Shown here: positions 1 through 9,496 of the stretch, in pieces | How positions within the stretch are numbered: the first letter of the stretch is position 1 | Layout: each line of letters begins with the position of its first letter | Assembly: GCA_020634375.1 (NCBI GenBank) | Contig: JACKBX010000003.1 | Span: forward strand, 62,001 to 126,000 | Reading direction: 5' to 3' | DNA length: 64,000 bases | Origin: Ardenticatenaceae bacterium | GTDB taxonomy: Bacteria > Chloroflexota > Anaerolineae > Promineifilales > Promineifilaceae | Program-made: the position numbers and the translations under genes | Notes under the pieces: model-generated | Told to the model about the DNA's origin: nothing | Seen by the model: only the letters and a program-made list of their open reading frames with translations | Databases searched by the model: none

Positions 1-1
1 C

Positions 2-2818
2 ACCCGCACCCTTATCATCCTGCTCATTCTTGGCGTGGCCGGCGTGGCCCTCTCCATTGCCGGGGCCGCAATTGGTTACAACCTCATTGCCAAAGACCTG
101 CCTTCCCCCCAACAATTGCGCGAAAGCGCCAGCGCCTTTGAGACCGCCCGCATCTACGACCGCAACGGCGATCTGCTCTATGCTCTGGCCGACCCAAACG
201 AGGGAAACCGCACCTGGGTTCCCCTCTCACGCATCGCGCCCATTTTAGTGGAAGCCACTATCGCCACCGAAGATGCTCGTTTCTACACCAATCCCGGCTT
301 CGACCCTATCGGCATTGCTCGCGCCATCGTACAGGCGGCCCAAGAACGCGAATTTGTCTCCGGGGCCAGCACCATTACCCAACAATTGGTGCGTGCCTTG
401 CTGCTCAGCGAAGATGAACGCACCGAGCGCACCTTCCGCCGCAAAGTACGCGAAATCATTCTCGCCGCCGAAATTTCCCGCACCTACTCCAAAGAGGAAA
501 TCTTAGAGCTGTACCTCAACGAGATTTACTATGGCAATCTCGCTTATGGCATTGAAGCAGCCGCGCAAACCTATTTCAATAAAAGCGCCGCCGACCTGAC
601 CCTGGCTGAAGCCTCGCTGCTTGCCGGTCTGCCGCAAGCGCCCGCCCTTTGGGACCCCTACACCGCGCCGGATAACGCCATTGGCCGCCAATGGGAAGTG
701 CTAACGCTGATGGTGCAGGAAGGGTATGCAACACTTGATGAAGCGCAAGCGGCGCTCAACCAGACCAATCTCTTCATTTATGAGATGCAGCCGCCAGAAG
801 TGACGGTGCGCTTCCCGCACTTCACCTTCACCGTGTTGCAGCAGGCGGAAGATATTCTGGGTGCGCAAAATATTTATCGCGGCGGCCTCAACATTTACAC
901 CACCATTGACCCCACTACACAAACCCTGGCGGAGCGGACCATCGCCGAGAACCGCGATGCCATTACCGCTGCCGGGGCTAACAATGCGGCCATGGTGGTC
1001 TTAGAGCCAGAAACGGGTGAGATTTTGGCATTGGTGGGCAGCGTTGATTTTAATGATGAGGTGATTAGCGGACAGGTAAATATGGCTTTGCAGCCGCGCC
1101 AGCCAGGGTCTACCATCAAACCACTGGTGTATTTGTCGGCGATGGAGCGCGGCTGGACGCCGGCCACGCTGATTTGGGACGTGCCCACGCAGTTCCCCGA
1201 TGGCACGAACCCGCCTTATGTGCCCAAGAATTATGATGACCAGTTTCATGGGCCGCTGCTGCTGCGCAATGCGTTGGGCAATTCTTATAATGTGACGGCC
1301 GTTAAAGCCCTGGAATACGTCGGCGTCTGCAACTTCATCAACAACGTACAAAAACTGGGTCTCAGCGCCCTGCAAGACGAAGGCTGCGCCGAAGTTGGCC
1401 TGCCGCGCAATTATGGGTTGGCCCTCTCTTTGGGCGGCGGTGAAATTCCACCGCTGCAAATGGCCGCCGCCTTTGGCACATTAGCAAACCAGGGGCGTTA
1501 TTTGCCCCCCTTCGCCATCACCCGCATTGAGAGCAATCTGGGCGAAATTCGCTTCCAACATACGACACCTGCACCCGAGCAAACGCAGGTTCTGCGCCCG
1601 GAACACGCCTACTTACTCAGCAATATTTTGTCGGATAACAATGCCCGCCAACCAGAGTTTGGCTTGCAAAACAATCTCGTTATCCCTGGCTACCAGGTAG
1701 CAGCCAAAACAGGCACATCCGGTACATCTGCCAGTGATGTGCGTGATGCCTGGACGATTGGCTTTACGCCACAGGTAGTAACGGCCGTTTGGGTGGGCAA
1801 TACCGACAACCAACCCATCGGCTCTGGGCAATCTGGCTACCGCGTCGCCACGCCCATCTGGAACCGCTTCATGACGCAGTATTTGGCCGATAAGTCGCCG
1901 CTCGAATTCAATCGTCCGCCCGGCGTGGTGGAAATGGAAATTTGTGCGGACTCCGGCGTACAAGCCAGCGCCGCCTGCGCTAACCGCCGGGCAGAACTCT
2001 TTGCCGGGGATCAACTGCCACTGGGAAATGACAATCACTTCTTGCAACAAATCCCCATTGACTTGTGGACGCTGCGCCGCGCCACCGAAGCCTGCCCCGA
2101 ATCGGTGTACGAGGCCACCTTTGCCAATCTGCTGGTCAGCGGCAGCGAGGATGTGCATGACCGCGAGATGCGTGATGCGCAAGATTGGCTGGAAACGACG
2201 GCCGCCGGACAAGCGTGGGCCGGTTCGCACAATATCAGCCTGCCCCTGCGTCTGCCGCCTACAGAATCATGCCAGGTGGGTGAGGAACGGCCGTTCCTCG
2301 CCATCACCCTGCCTCCCGAAAACAGCGACATCATCAACACCATCGAAATTCGCGGAACCGTGCGCGGCCCCAACTACAGCGGCTACCAAATTGAATACGG
2401 CCTGGGCACAGACCCCGGCGGCTGGGGACTCGTCCAAGAACTGCGCCCCAGCATCGTTGAAAATAACACGCTCGCCATGTGGGACACCGGCGGCATTAGC
2501 GCCTTTGGCCCCGTTGTGCTGCGCTTGCGCATCTTTGGCCCCGATAATCCTTACACTGCCGAAAATGACCCCGTCTCCCTTGATCAACGCATCACACTCA
2601 ACTTGCTGCAACCCACTGCCACGCCTACATCCACACCCACCAACACGCCTACACCTACCAACACGCCCACCCCAACCGCTACGCCGACGGAAACCCCCAC
2701 ACCCTCTATCACCCCCACCATCTCACTCAACATCACCATCATCGCGGAAACGCCAATACCCATTGTAACAGTAGAACCCACCGCAACAGTAGAATCCAGC
2801 GCCACACCTGAACCGTAA
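2..2818 (+). CDS. ponA: Class A penicillin-binding protein (PBP1A type), 5' end cut by window
   Basis: Bifunctional peptidoglycan synthase: glycan polymerisation by a GT51 domain and peptide cross-linking by a transpeptidase domain, outside the cytoplasmic membrane. The reading frame is open from the window edge through a hydrophobic anchor (LIILLILGVAGVALSIAGAA), so the true start lies upstream; the GTG at 35 lies inside the membrane helix. GT51 signatures are IATEDARFY (catalytic Glu) and GASTITQQL. Transpeptidase motifs are GSTIKP (nucleophile Ser), NSYN and KTGTSG. After the enzyme comes a Cys-containing linker, an Ig-like segment around residues 760-840, and a Thr/Pro tail (PTATPTSTPTNTP). 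That tail resembles wall-spanning linkers of Chloroflexota surface proteins. A hairpin follows the stop. Confidence 0.93.
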   Translation, partial: TRTLIILLILGVAGVALSIAGAAIGYNLIAKDLPSPQQLRESASAFETARIYDRNGDLLYALADPNEGNRTWVPLSRIAPILVEATIATEDARFYTNPGFDPIGIARAIVQAAQEREFVSGASTITQQLVRALLLSEDERTERTFRRKVREIILAAEISRTYSKEEILELYLNEIYYGNLAYGIEAAAQTYFNKSAADLTLAEASLLAGLPQAPALWDPYTAPDNAIGRQWEVLTLMVQEGYATLDEAQAALNQTNLFIYEMQPPEVTVRFPHFTFTVLQQAEDILGAQNIYRGGLNIYTTIDPTTQTLAERTIAENRDAITAAGANNAAMVVLEPETGEILALVGSVDFNDEVISGQVNMALQPRQPGSTIKPLVYLSAMERGWTPATLIWDVPTQFPDGTNPPYVPKNYDDQFHGPLLLRNALGNSYNVTAVKALEYVGVCNFINNVQKLGLSALQDEGCAEVGLPRNYGLALSLGGGEIPPLQMAAAFGTLANQGRYLPPFAITRIESNLGEIRFQHTTPAPEQTQVLRPEHAYLLSNILSDNNARQPEFGLQNNLVIPGYQVAAKTGTSGTSASDVRDAWTIGFTPQVVTAVWVGNTDNQPIGSGQSGYRVATPIWNRFMTQYLADKSPLEFNRPPGVVEMEICADSGVQASAACANRRAELFAGDQLPLGNDNHFLQQIPIDLWTLRRATEACPESVYEATFANLLVSGSEDVHDREMRDAQDWLETTAAGQAWAGSHNISLPLRLPPTESCQVGEERPFLAITLPPENSDIINTIEIRGTVRGPNYSGYQIEYGLGTDPGGWGLVQELRPSIVENNTLAMWDTGGISAFGPVVLRLRIFGPDNPYTAENDPVSLDQRITLNLLQPTATPTSTPTNTPTPTNTPTPTATPTETPTPSITPTISLNITIIAETPIPIVTVEPTATVESSATPEP

Positions 2819-2821
2819 GAA

Positions 2822-2876
2822 GAGGTAAGTTTGCAAGAGGCAAGTAATTTCCTTTTGCAAACTTGCCTCTCAATAT
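2822..2876. terminator. Inverted repeat after ponA, likely terminator
   Basis: GAGGTAAGTTTGCAA at 2822-2836 pairs with TTGCAAACTTGCCTC at 2862-2876 with one mismatch. It is built from the repeated word TTGCAAG, one of the intergenic word families of this window. No long T-run follows, so the terminator role is an inference from position. Confidence 0.5.
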
Positions 2877-2973
2877 GCTGCCCATTCACTTCATTCTGTG
2901 GTACGATGAACTGGTAACTGGTCGCTAGCAGCTAGTTACTCATTTCTGTTTACTAAGTACCGTTTACCGACAT

Positions 2974-5352
2974 ATGAGCTACTTGATAGGAAAACAAATC
3001 GAGAATTACAAAGTTGAAAGCGTCATTGGTGATGGCGGGATGGGTACAGTCTGCCGTGCAATTGACGTAGACCTGGATCGCCCCATCGCCTTGAAGGTAA
3101 TGCATCCCCAATATCTGGCGCAGGCGGAATTTCAGGAACGCTTCCAGCAAGAGGCGAAGGCTGCTGCCCGTCTCAGTCACCCGTCTATCGTCAGCATTTA
3201 TCGCTTTGGGCGCACGGCCGATTATCTTTATATCGTCATGGAATTGGTGGAAGGCGTCAGCCTGGGTGATTACATTCAAAAAATGGCGGAAAGCCAACAA
3301 ATCGTCCGCCTGAATGAGACGCTTTTTATCATGGCGCAGGTCGCTGATGCGCTGGGTTATGCACATCGGCACGGCGTCATTCACCGCGATATCAAACCGG
3401 ACAATATATTGATCAAAACTCTGGAAATGCCGGAACGGCCGCAAGACCCTCCCCTACGCGCTGTCGTTACCGATTTTGGGCTGGCAAAGCTGATGGAAGG
3501 TGGTATTCAAACGCAAACGGGCACGTTTATTGGCACGCTGCCCTATATGTCACCGGAGCAAGTGTTGGGGAAATCGTTGGACGGCCGTTCCGACATCTAC
3601 TCCCTCGGCGTGGTACTTTACCAATTAGCTACCGGGCAGCTCCCCTTCGACATCAAAACCCCCACCGACGCCGTGCTGCAACACTTAAACAGCCAACCCC
3701 CAGAACCCCATCTCATCCGTCCGGGCTTGCCCTTTGCCGTCGAGCGCATCATCCTCACCGCCCTGGCGAAGAATCCCGATTACCGTTATCAAACGAGCCA
3801 GGAAATGGCGCAAGACCTGCGTCACGCAGCCGCGCAGCTCGGCGATAACGACATCGCCAGTTTTGGCGCACAATCACAAGCTATCAGCATGCTCACCCGG
3901 TTTGAAGAAGCAAAGCAAGAAGACGACACGGCTGAAGAGAAACCGGTCAGCGAGGTTCAAGCCCCCCCCCTGCCCATTTCCGTCATTGCCGAACCGGAAG
4001 CAGAGGAACGCACGGTAGAAAAGCCAGAAGAACCGATCACACCACCCCGGCCAATTGCAGAGCCGGTGATTGAACTGGCCGAAGAACACGCTGCACTCCA
4101 ACCTGATGAATTTGCCCAAGTGGTCGTGTCGCAGCGCGACAGCGAGCCACGCACGTATCCACTTGATCAGGAACGCATCCGCATCGGCCGTTCACCGGAA
4201 AATGAGCTTGTTATCCCATCAATGGGCGTCTCCCATTTCCACGCCCTGCTGGAACAAACACCACAAGGCTGGCACATTAGCGATTTGGGTAGTACGAATG
4301 GGGTATATTTGGACGGCCGTAAACTCTCCCCGCACACCCCTGAACTCTGGCAGCCACAGGCAATTGTCCGCATCAGCGACAACTGGCTGCAACTGCTGCC
4401 CGGTCACGGTGACGCCCAAAGCGACAGCCCCCTGGCAAACAATTACACCCTCCTGGCAGATGATGTCCCACCTGTGCCACAAGAATCAGTGCGGCTGCGC
4501 GTGCGCCTGCCCGCCAACAAGCTCAGCCTCCCCCCTGGCGGCAGCATTGCCCTGTCAGTTTTGGTACACAACCAGGGAGATTTTGCCGACTCCTTCGCCG
4601 TCACAGTAGAGGGACTTCCTCATGCCTGGCTGCCAGCCCGCGCCCCGTTGGTACGCCTGGGCGCAGGCGAGCAGCGCGAAGTCACCATCCCCATCCAGCC
4701 GCCGCGTGATCAGGCAAAACCGGGCAGCCATTCATTTGTCGTACAGGTCAGCAGCCAGGTTGGCCCAGATGAACAAGTGGAAACGCCTGGCGAAGTCATC
4801 ATTATGCCAGAGCATCAATACCAGCTAGAGATGGAGCCAGTGCTAGCGATGACTGCTCAAGAAGGAGCCTTCCAAATTCAGGCGCATAACCAGGGTAGTG
4901 CTAATTTATCGCTGCAATTTGCAGTAGAAACCACCGGGCGCGACTGTGAATTTGTATTCGATCCGCCGCGACTGTCTGTCCCCAGTGGACAAACCGGTTA
5001 CGCCAAACTGACGCTCAGGCCACAGGCACAACTGGCAGGGCAAGTGCGGACATTTTTGTTTACGCTGGCAGCCCGTCCACTGGAAAATCCAGCATTAATT
5101 CAGCGCGTATCTAGTTCGTGGTTGTATGATGGCACGGCCGTTTCCGCCAAAAAGCCAGGCGGGGGGCGCAAAATCCTGGTGTGGGTATTGGGATTTTTCC
5201 TCACCGCGCTCATCACATTCTTTGCGCTGGCTGCTGGCGGCGGTATTGCTGAAGCAACAGGTTTCGGACTCCCCGTACTCATCTGCCCCAGCATCACCCT
5301 GATTGGGGGGTTGGTGGTCACAGCGCGGCTGGCGCGGGGCAAGAAACATTAA
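2974..5352 (+). CDS. Membrane-anchored Ser/Thr protein kinase with FHA domain
   Basis: PknB-type kinase of 792 residues. The kinase domain (about 10-280) has the glycine loop IGDGGMGTV, catalytic Lys in ALKVM, HRDIKPDN, DFG, and APE replaced by SPE. An acidic Glu/Pro-rich linker (about 300-370) follows. An FHA domain (about 385-465) carries IGRSPENELVIP and SDLGSTNGVYLDG, expected to bind phosphothreonine. Next come two beta-rich CARDB-like segments (about 500-715). Two C-terminal membrane helices (VLGFFLTALITFFAL and a second near the end) would hold the protein in the membrane with the kinase in the cytoplasm. The ATG at 2974 gives the full glycine loop; no strong ribosome binding site is visible. 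Its position after ponA suggests, but does not prove, control of wall synthesis. Confidence 0.92.
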   Translation: MSYLIGKQIENYKVESVIGDGGMGTVCRAIDVDLDRPIALKVMHPQYLAQAEFQERFQQEAKAAARLSHPSIVSIYRFGRTADYLYIVMELVEGVSLGDYIQKMAESQQIVRLNETLFIMAQVADALGYAHRHGVIHRDIKPDNILIKTLEMPERPQDPPLRAVVTDFGLAKLMEGGIQTQTGTFIGTLPYMSPEQVLGKSLDGRSDIYSLGVVLYQLATGQLPFDIKTPTDAVLQHLNSQPPEPHLIRPGLPFAVERIILTALAKNPDYRYQTSQEMAQDLRHAAAQLGDNDIASFGAQSQAISMLTRFEEAKQEDDTAEEKPVSEVQAPPLPISVIAEPEAEERTVEKPEEPITPPRPIAEPVIELAEEHAALQPDEFAQVVVSQRDSEPRTYPLDQERIRIGRSPENELVIPSMGVSHFHALLEQTPQGWHISDLGSTNGVYLDGRKLSPHTPELWQPQAIVRISDNWLQLLPGHGDAQSDSPLANNYTLLADDVPPVPQESVRLRVRLPANKLSLPPGGSIALSVLVHNQGDFADSFAVTVEGLPHAWLPARAPLVRLGAGEQREVTIPIQPPRDQAKPGSHSFVVQVSSQVGPDEQVETPGEVIIMPEHQYQLEMEPVLAMTAQEGAFQIQAHNQGSANLSLQFAVETTGRDCEFVFDPPRLSVPSGQTGYAKLTLRPQAQLAGQVRTFLFTLAARPLENPALIQRVSSSWLYDGTAVSAKKPGGGRKILVWVLGFFLTALITFFALAAGGGIAEATGFGLPVLICPSITLIGGLVVTARLARGKKH

Positions 5353-5442
5353 CACCGGAACGAGAGAACCGGGGAGCAGAGGGGCAAGGGAGAAAGGTGC
5401 ATCTCCCTTGCCCCCTTGTATTTCACGCAAAAGGAATTCATC

Positions 5443-5997
5443 ATGGATGTAACGGCCGTTATCAACCTCCTCCTGCATGGCAACCAATTGAAGCGCACAG
5501 CCCGTACCGGCTGGGTACAGCGCGGCATCCCCAACGCTGAAAACGTCGCCGCACACAGCTACGGCGTCGTCTTTGTCATCCTCACTCTCGCACCGCTGCT
5601 TGATGAACCCGTTGATATGGCGCGTGCCCTGGCAATGGCTGCCCTGCACGACTTGCCCGAAGGCTTGACCACAGACATCCCCACTCCAGCGTGGCGCTAT
5701 CTGCCACCGGGCATCAAAACAGAGGTAGAACGCGGCACGATGCACGAAATCTTGCAAGACGCGCCCTTTGCCAAAGAACTGCTGGACATTTGGGAAGAAC
5801 TACACGCAGCGGAAACGGCCGTTGCCCACCTCGTCCACGACGCCGACAAACTGGACATGTTCTTGCAAGCTCTGGTCTACCAACAGCAAACCAGCAACCA
5901 ACACCTCGCCGAATTCTGGCATCCCTCGCGCACCTTTCACTTTCCCCAATCGCAAGCCATCTACGACGAACTAAGACGGAGGGCCGTTAGCAATTAG
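5443..5997 (+). CDS. HD-domain hydrolase, YfbR/HDDC2-like
   Basis: Metal-dependent phosphohydrolase of the HD superfamily. Members close to YfbR are 5'-deoxyribonucleotidases, which is the likeliest activity. Metal ligands are visible as H in NVAAHSYG, HD in ALHDLPEG, and D in HDADKLDM. Start 5443 is chosen over 5416 because AAGGA lies seven bases upstream and the family core begins right after it. An octamer copy covers codons 4-6, giving Thr-Ala-Val. The gene stands between the kinase and a DUF192 gene with no clear operon partner. The substrate cannot be read from the sequence. Confidence 0.85.
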   Translation: MDVTAVINLLLHGNQLKRTARTGWVQRGIPNAENVAAHSYGVVFVILTLAPLLDEPVDMARALAMAALHDLPEGLTTDIPTPAWRYLPPGIKTEVERGTMHEILQDAPFAKELLDIWEELHAAETAVAHLVHDADKLDMFLQALVYQQQTSNQHLAEFWHPSRTFHFPQSQAIYDELRRRAVSN

Positions 5998-6078
5998 CTC
6001 TTAGCCGTTAGCAATTGGCTATTGGCAATTGACCGTTGGCAATTTTTCATTGCTTCACGCTCAATGTATACTTGTCCT

Positions 6079-6447
6079 ATGACAACATACTGTCAAATCA
6101 AAGCGAAAAACGGTCACATCCTCATCCCCTATGCCAAATGGTGCAACACCTTTAGCAGCAAACTGCGTGGCTTCACCTTCCGCCGTCATTTGGCCCCTGA
6201 CGAGGGGTTGGTATTGGTGGAAAATGGAGACGGCCGTCTCAACACCAGCATCCATATGCTCTTTGTCTTCTTTGATTTGGGCGTCCTTTGGGTAAACAGC
6301 CAGGGCATGGTTGTAGATAGCGTCGTGGCTCGCCCCTGGCGACTCTCTTACGCGCCCCAAGCTCCCGCGCAATACGTTATCGAAGGGCATCCAGACATAT
6401 TGACACACGTACAAATTGGCGACTACATCCAATTTGAGAGCGATTAG
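6079..6447 (+). CDS. DUF192 family protein
   Basis: A 122-residue protein matching the DUF192 pattern: CNTFSSKLRGFTFRRHL followed by MLFVFFDLGVLWVN and a C-terminal IGDYIQF. DUF192 members are small beta-rich proteins, often exported, of unknown function. No signal peptide is seen here. Start 6079 is a choice: the in-frame ATG at 6064 and the codon at 6022 lie in repeat-like sequence (TTAGC and TTGGCAATTG words), and the domain starts right after 6079. No ribosome binding site is visible. Confidence 0.75.
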   Translation: MTTYCQIKAKNGHILIPYAKWCNTFSSKLRGFTFRRHLAPDEGLVLVENGDGRLNTSIHMLFVFFDLGVLWVNSQGMVVDSVVARPWRLSYAPQAPAQYVIEGHPDILTHVQIGDYIQFESD

Positions 6448-6477
6448 AGATTGCCCATCTCCAATCTTCGTTTTACT

Positions 6478-7887
6478 ATGACACGATTACTAACCATCCT
6501 TTTAATTTTAGGGATACTGCCCACAGCAGTCCTTGCACAAGACGAAACAGCTACCCCCACCCCGCCAGACACCCCCATCCCCCTTGTCCACGCTGTACAA
6601 GAAGGCGAAAATCTGACCTATATTGCGCAAACTTACGGCATTACGGTAGAAGAACTATTAGCCGTCAATGGGCTGAATCCCGATGACGTGCTATTTGTCG
6701 GCCAATCGCTGATTATTCCCGGCGGCGAAGGGGAAGCGGTGGCTACCGTGTATACCGTGCAGATGGGTGACACGCTGGCTGATATTGCCGCCCACTTCAA
6801 CACAACGATTGCCGATATACTGGCCGCCAATCACGCCATCAATCCACACTTTGCGCTGAAAATCGGGCAGCAAGTAACCGTGATCAGCCGCACGGGGTCG
6901 GCGCTGCCGCAAACCGTAACTGGTGTGCCGCACATTGTTGCACCGGGTGAATCACTATTGGAGATTGCCGCCCGATACCGCCTTTCGCCACAGGCATTGG
7001 CCGATGCAAATGGGCTGCCATATCCGGCACAAGTGTTTGTGGGGCAGCGGCTGCGGGTTCCAAATGACACGGCCGTTTACCGCTACCTCCCCGGCGAATG
7101 GACAGATATACAGATACGGCCGTATCCCATCACCCAAGGGCAAACCGTTGCCATCTACGTAGACAACCTGCTTGATGGCATCCCCACTGGCGAATTGGCC
7201 GGTCAATCTCTGCTCTTCGCACCCTACGGCGACGGCTACGCTGCTTTGATTGGACTAGACGCCTTTACCCCACCGGGCAGCTACACGCTCTCTTTAAGCG
7301 GATCAGGCAACCGCCCGTGGACACCGCTTGAGCAAGAGCTAGAGGTGCTTTCCGGCAACTACGGCACGCAGTACATCACCGTACCGGAAGAACAAAACGC
7401 CCTACTGGCCCCCGAAGTGCGCCAAACCGAAGACGACTATCTTGCCAATTACTACACTCAATTCCGCGAGACACAGGACTGGGACGCTCTGTTCCAAGTG
7501 CCCCTGACGACAACCATCATCACCGCCCCATACGGCGACTCGCGCTCCTACAACGGCGGCCCCATTCAGATTTTCCATACGGGAGTTGACTTTGGCGCGG
7601 CAACGGGCACGCCTGTTTATGCGGCCGCAAATGGCGTGGTGGTCTTCAGCGACTTGCTGCAACTGCGTGGCAATGCCGTCATCATTGATCATGGCCGGGG
7701 CGTTATGACGGCCTATTTCCACCTGTCGGAGCGATTAGTTACAGCGGGCGAACCGGTAACGCAAGGGCAAATTATTGCATTGGTGGGATCAACAGGGCTT
7801 TCCAGCGGCCCGCATCTCCACTGGGATTTGCGCATTCTCAATGCACCGGTAAATGGCTTGCAGTGGACAACAACAGCGTTTCCGTAA
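6478..7887 (+). CDS. LysM-repeat M23 family metallopeptidase
   Basis: Secreted murein hydrolase or wall-binding protein. A signal peptide (LLTILLILGILPTAVLAQ) leads into three LysM modules at about residues 38-82, 91-135 and 151-194, each with the repeat-typical N-hydrophobic-L ending in GQ.L. A linker domain follows. The C-terminal peptidase M23 domain (about 350-465) has HTGVDFGA and GPHLHWDL, which supply the zinc ligands of the lysostaphin family (first H and D, last H), so catalysis looks intact. Start 6478 (MTRLLT) is preferred over 6451 because the signal peptide begins there. It probably cuts cross-links during growth or division; this follows from the family and is not shown by context. 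Confidence 0.9.
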   Translation: MTRLLTILLILGILPTAVLAQDETATPTPPDTPIPLVHAVQEGENLTYIAQTYGITVEELLAVNGLNPDDVLFVGQSLIIPGGEGEAVATVYTVQMGDTLADIAAHFNTTIADILAANHAINPHFALKIGQQVTVISRTGSALPQTVTGVPHIVAPGESLLEIAARYRLSPQALADANGLPYPAQVFVGQRLRVPNDTAVYRYLPGEWTDIQIRPYPITQGQTVAIYVDNLLDGIPTGELAGQSLLFAPYGDGYAALIGLDAFTPPGSYTLSLSGSGNRPWTPLEQELEVLSGNYGTQYITVPEEQNALLAPEVRQTEDDYLANYYTQFRETQDWDALFQVPLTTTIITAPYGDSRSYNGGPIQIFHTGVDFGAATGTPVYAAANGVVVFSDLLQLRGNAVIIDHGRGVMTAYFHLSERLVTAGEPVTQGQIIALVGSTGLSSGPHLHWDLRILNAPVNGLQWTTTAFP

Positions 7888-7905
7888 GCTAAAAGCTAAT
7901 AGCTC

Positions 7906-8418
7906 TTAGCCTTTAGCTTTTAGCCGCGCTACTGCATCCAGGGTGCTGGCAAAGGCAAGTTCTGGCAGGTCGTCGAGGTTGAAGAAATCTACGGCATCGG
8001 CGTCATCTCCAGCCTGTATTTCTCCCCCAAGAATTTCGGCACGGAACATGATGAATATCGAGGAACTAAAGCCATCTTTGGGCGGATTGAAGTAGACGTC
8101 GATCAACCCGGTGATGGCAACATGTAAGTTCGTTTCTTCCAGGGCTTCGCGCACGGCCGTTTCCCGCGGATCCTCCCCCCTGTCCACAAACCCAGCAGGA
8201 ATACTCCATTTGCCGCGCTCCGGGTTCATTCTGCGACGCACCAGCAGGATACGGCCGTCTCGCAGCGCCACGATACCCACTCCCACTTTCGGATCGGTGA
8301 AGTGGATGTAACCGCAAGCCGGACACACCCGACGCTGTTTATCAAAAGTCAGACGTGTTTCTAATGGGGAAGCACAACGGGGGCAGTAAACAAATTCGGT
8401 GGGAGCGGTGTCAATCAT
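7906..8418 (-). CDS. Nudix hydrolase with N-terminal zinc ribbon
   Basis: The N-terminus has a zinc ribbon (CPRCASP and CPACGY). It is followed by a Nudix fold with the box GFVDRGEDPRETAVREALEETNL, in which the usual Gly near the end is Asn. This architecture resembles NudC-type NADH or nucleotide-sugar pyrophosphatases; the substrate is not determined. Start 8418 (MIDTAPTEF) is preferred to 8439 because the extra residues come from repeat-like DNA with TGCAAG words. The last codons (LKAKG) are encoded by the TTAGCTTTT word repeat that fills the gap to the converging peptidase gene, so the stop may have been reset by repeat insertion. Confidence 0.82.
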   Translation of the reverse strand: MIDTAPTEFVYCPRCASPLETRLTFDKQRRVCPACGYIHFTDPKVGVGIVALRDGRILLVRRRMNPERGKWSIPAGFVDRGEDPRETAVREALEETNLHVAITGLIDVYFNPPKDGFSSSIFIMFRAEILGGEIQAGDDADAVDFFNLDDLPELAFASTLDAVARLKAKG

Positions 8419-8480
8419 AAGCGAATGGCAAGTATGCAAGTGTGCAAGTAAGGCTTGCGGCTTGCCACTTGCAAACTTCT

Positions 8481-9461
8481 TTACAAGATACGGCGACGGG
8501 CCAGAAATGTTAGCACGACCAGCAGTACAAAGAGCAAGCCCAATCCCACAAGCAACCAGGGAAATGCAGGCGTTGGTACAGGCACGGCCGTTTCTTGTAG
8601 CACAGGTTCAGGAACGGCCGTTGCCGCCCCGTTTTGCGTCAATAAATCTGGCGCAGCGCGACCAGATGGCGTTGTTTCTGCTGGAACACGGGGAATATCT
8701 GGCGTTGCGGTGGGAACGGCCGTTGCTACAGGTGTAAGGGTCGGCGTTGCGGTAGGCGTGGCAGGCATGGCAGTTGCCGCAGCATTTGCGTAATCCCCCT
8801 CAGCCGTGCCCACACTGCCAGCCGATTCTGCTGCTGGTGGCGCAACGGCCGTATCCTCTGTTTCACCAACCACCGGAGCCTCCGCCTCAGCCGCTGCATC
8901 CATCGCCATTTCTTCCATTGGTTCCGCTGCGGGTTCCTCAGCCACCGGTTCCTCAGCCATTTCCTCCACAGCCATTGGCGCCGCTTCCATCTCCTCCATT
9001 GCCACACCCTCATCAAACATGGGTGCTGCCGCCGGAGCCTCTTCCATCGCCACCTCTTCCGTAACCACACGGGTCACTTCCACAGCCAGGTCGGCTGTGC
9101 GCGAAGCAGTCATCCCGCCAAAAGATTGCAAGGCCACAGCCAGCACAAAGAAGAAAGCAGTGAGAACTGTTGCAAAACGCAAAACAGGATAGGCTTGAAC
9201 CAACGGCTCGCGGGTGGGACGGCCGTACACAGCCGAGTCCAACATAAAATTACGCGGCACGCGGCGGCGCGGCAAACGACCTAAATTCTCTCGCACCAAG
9301 CGCAGGCGGTTCAATTCCACACGCAGCATTTCATCCTGCGCCAACTCCGCCTCAAACGCCGCCCGTTGACGCGGCGAGAGCGCATCGTCCAGGTAGGCAT
9401 TCAATGCCTCCTGCCGCTTCTCCTCGGCCGATTTGCTCCAATTGCGTAAAAAGTCAAACAT
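8481..9461 (-). CDS. Anti-sigma factor-like membrane protein
   Basis: 326 residues directly downstream of an ECF sigma gene, 35 bases apart. The N-terminal 80 residues (LNAYLDDALSPRQRAAFEAELAQDE) match the helical anti-sigma domain seen in zinc-finger-type anti-sigma factors, but without the HxxxCxxC zinc motif. A membrane helix (ATVLTAFFFVLAVAL) follows. Then comes a low-complexity region rich in Ala, Glu and Met (MEEMEAAPMAVEEMAEEP) and Thr/Pro, and a second helix near the C-terminus ending in LARRRIL. Arrangement and family knowledge suggest it holds the sigma factor at the membrane. The extracytoplasmic part is unusual in composition. Confidence 0.75.
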   Translation of the reverse strand: MFDFLRNWSKSAEEKRQEALNAYLDDALSPRQRAAFEAELAQDEMLRVELNRLRLVRENLGRLPRRRVPRNFMLDSAVYGRPTREPLVQAYPVLRFATVLTAFFFVLAVALQSFGGMTASRTADLAVEVTRVVTEEVAMEEAPAAAPMFDEGVAMEEMEAAPMAVEEMAEEPVAEEPAAEPMEEMAMDAAAEAEAPVVGETEDTAVAPPAAESAGSVGTAEGDYANAAATAMPATPTATPTLTPVATAVPTATPDIPRVPAETTPSGRAAPDLLTQNGAATAVPEPVLQETAVPVPTPAFPWLLVGLGLLFVLLVVLTFLARRRIL

Positions 9462-9496
9462 GATCCATCAATCGCCTTCAGATAATATCCACTTCC

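Noticed and set aside
8726..9192. Long open frames on both strands in the anti-sigma region
   Set aside because: They are low-complexity shadows (Trp/Arg- or Pro-rich) of the Ala/Glu/Met-rich region of the anti-sigma gene.
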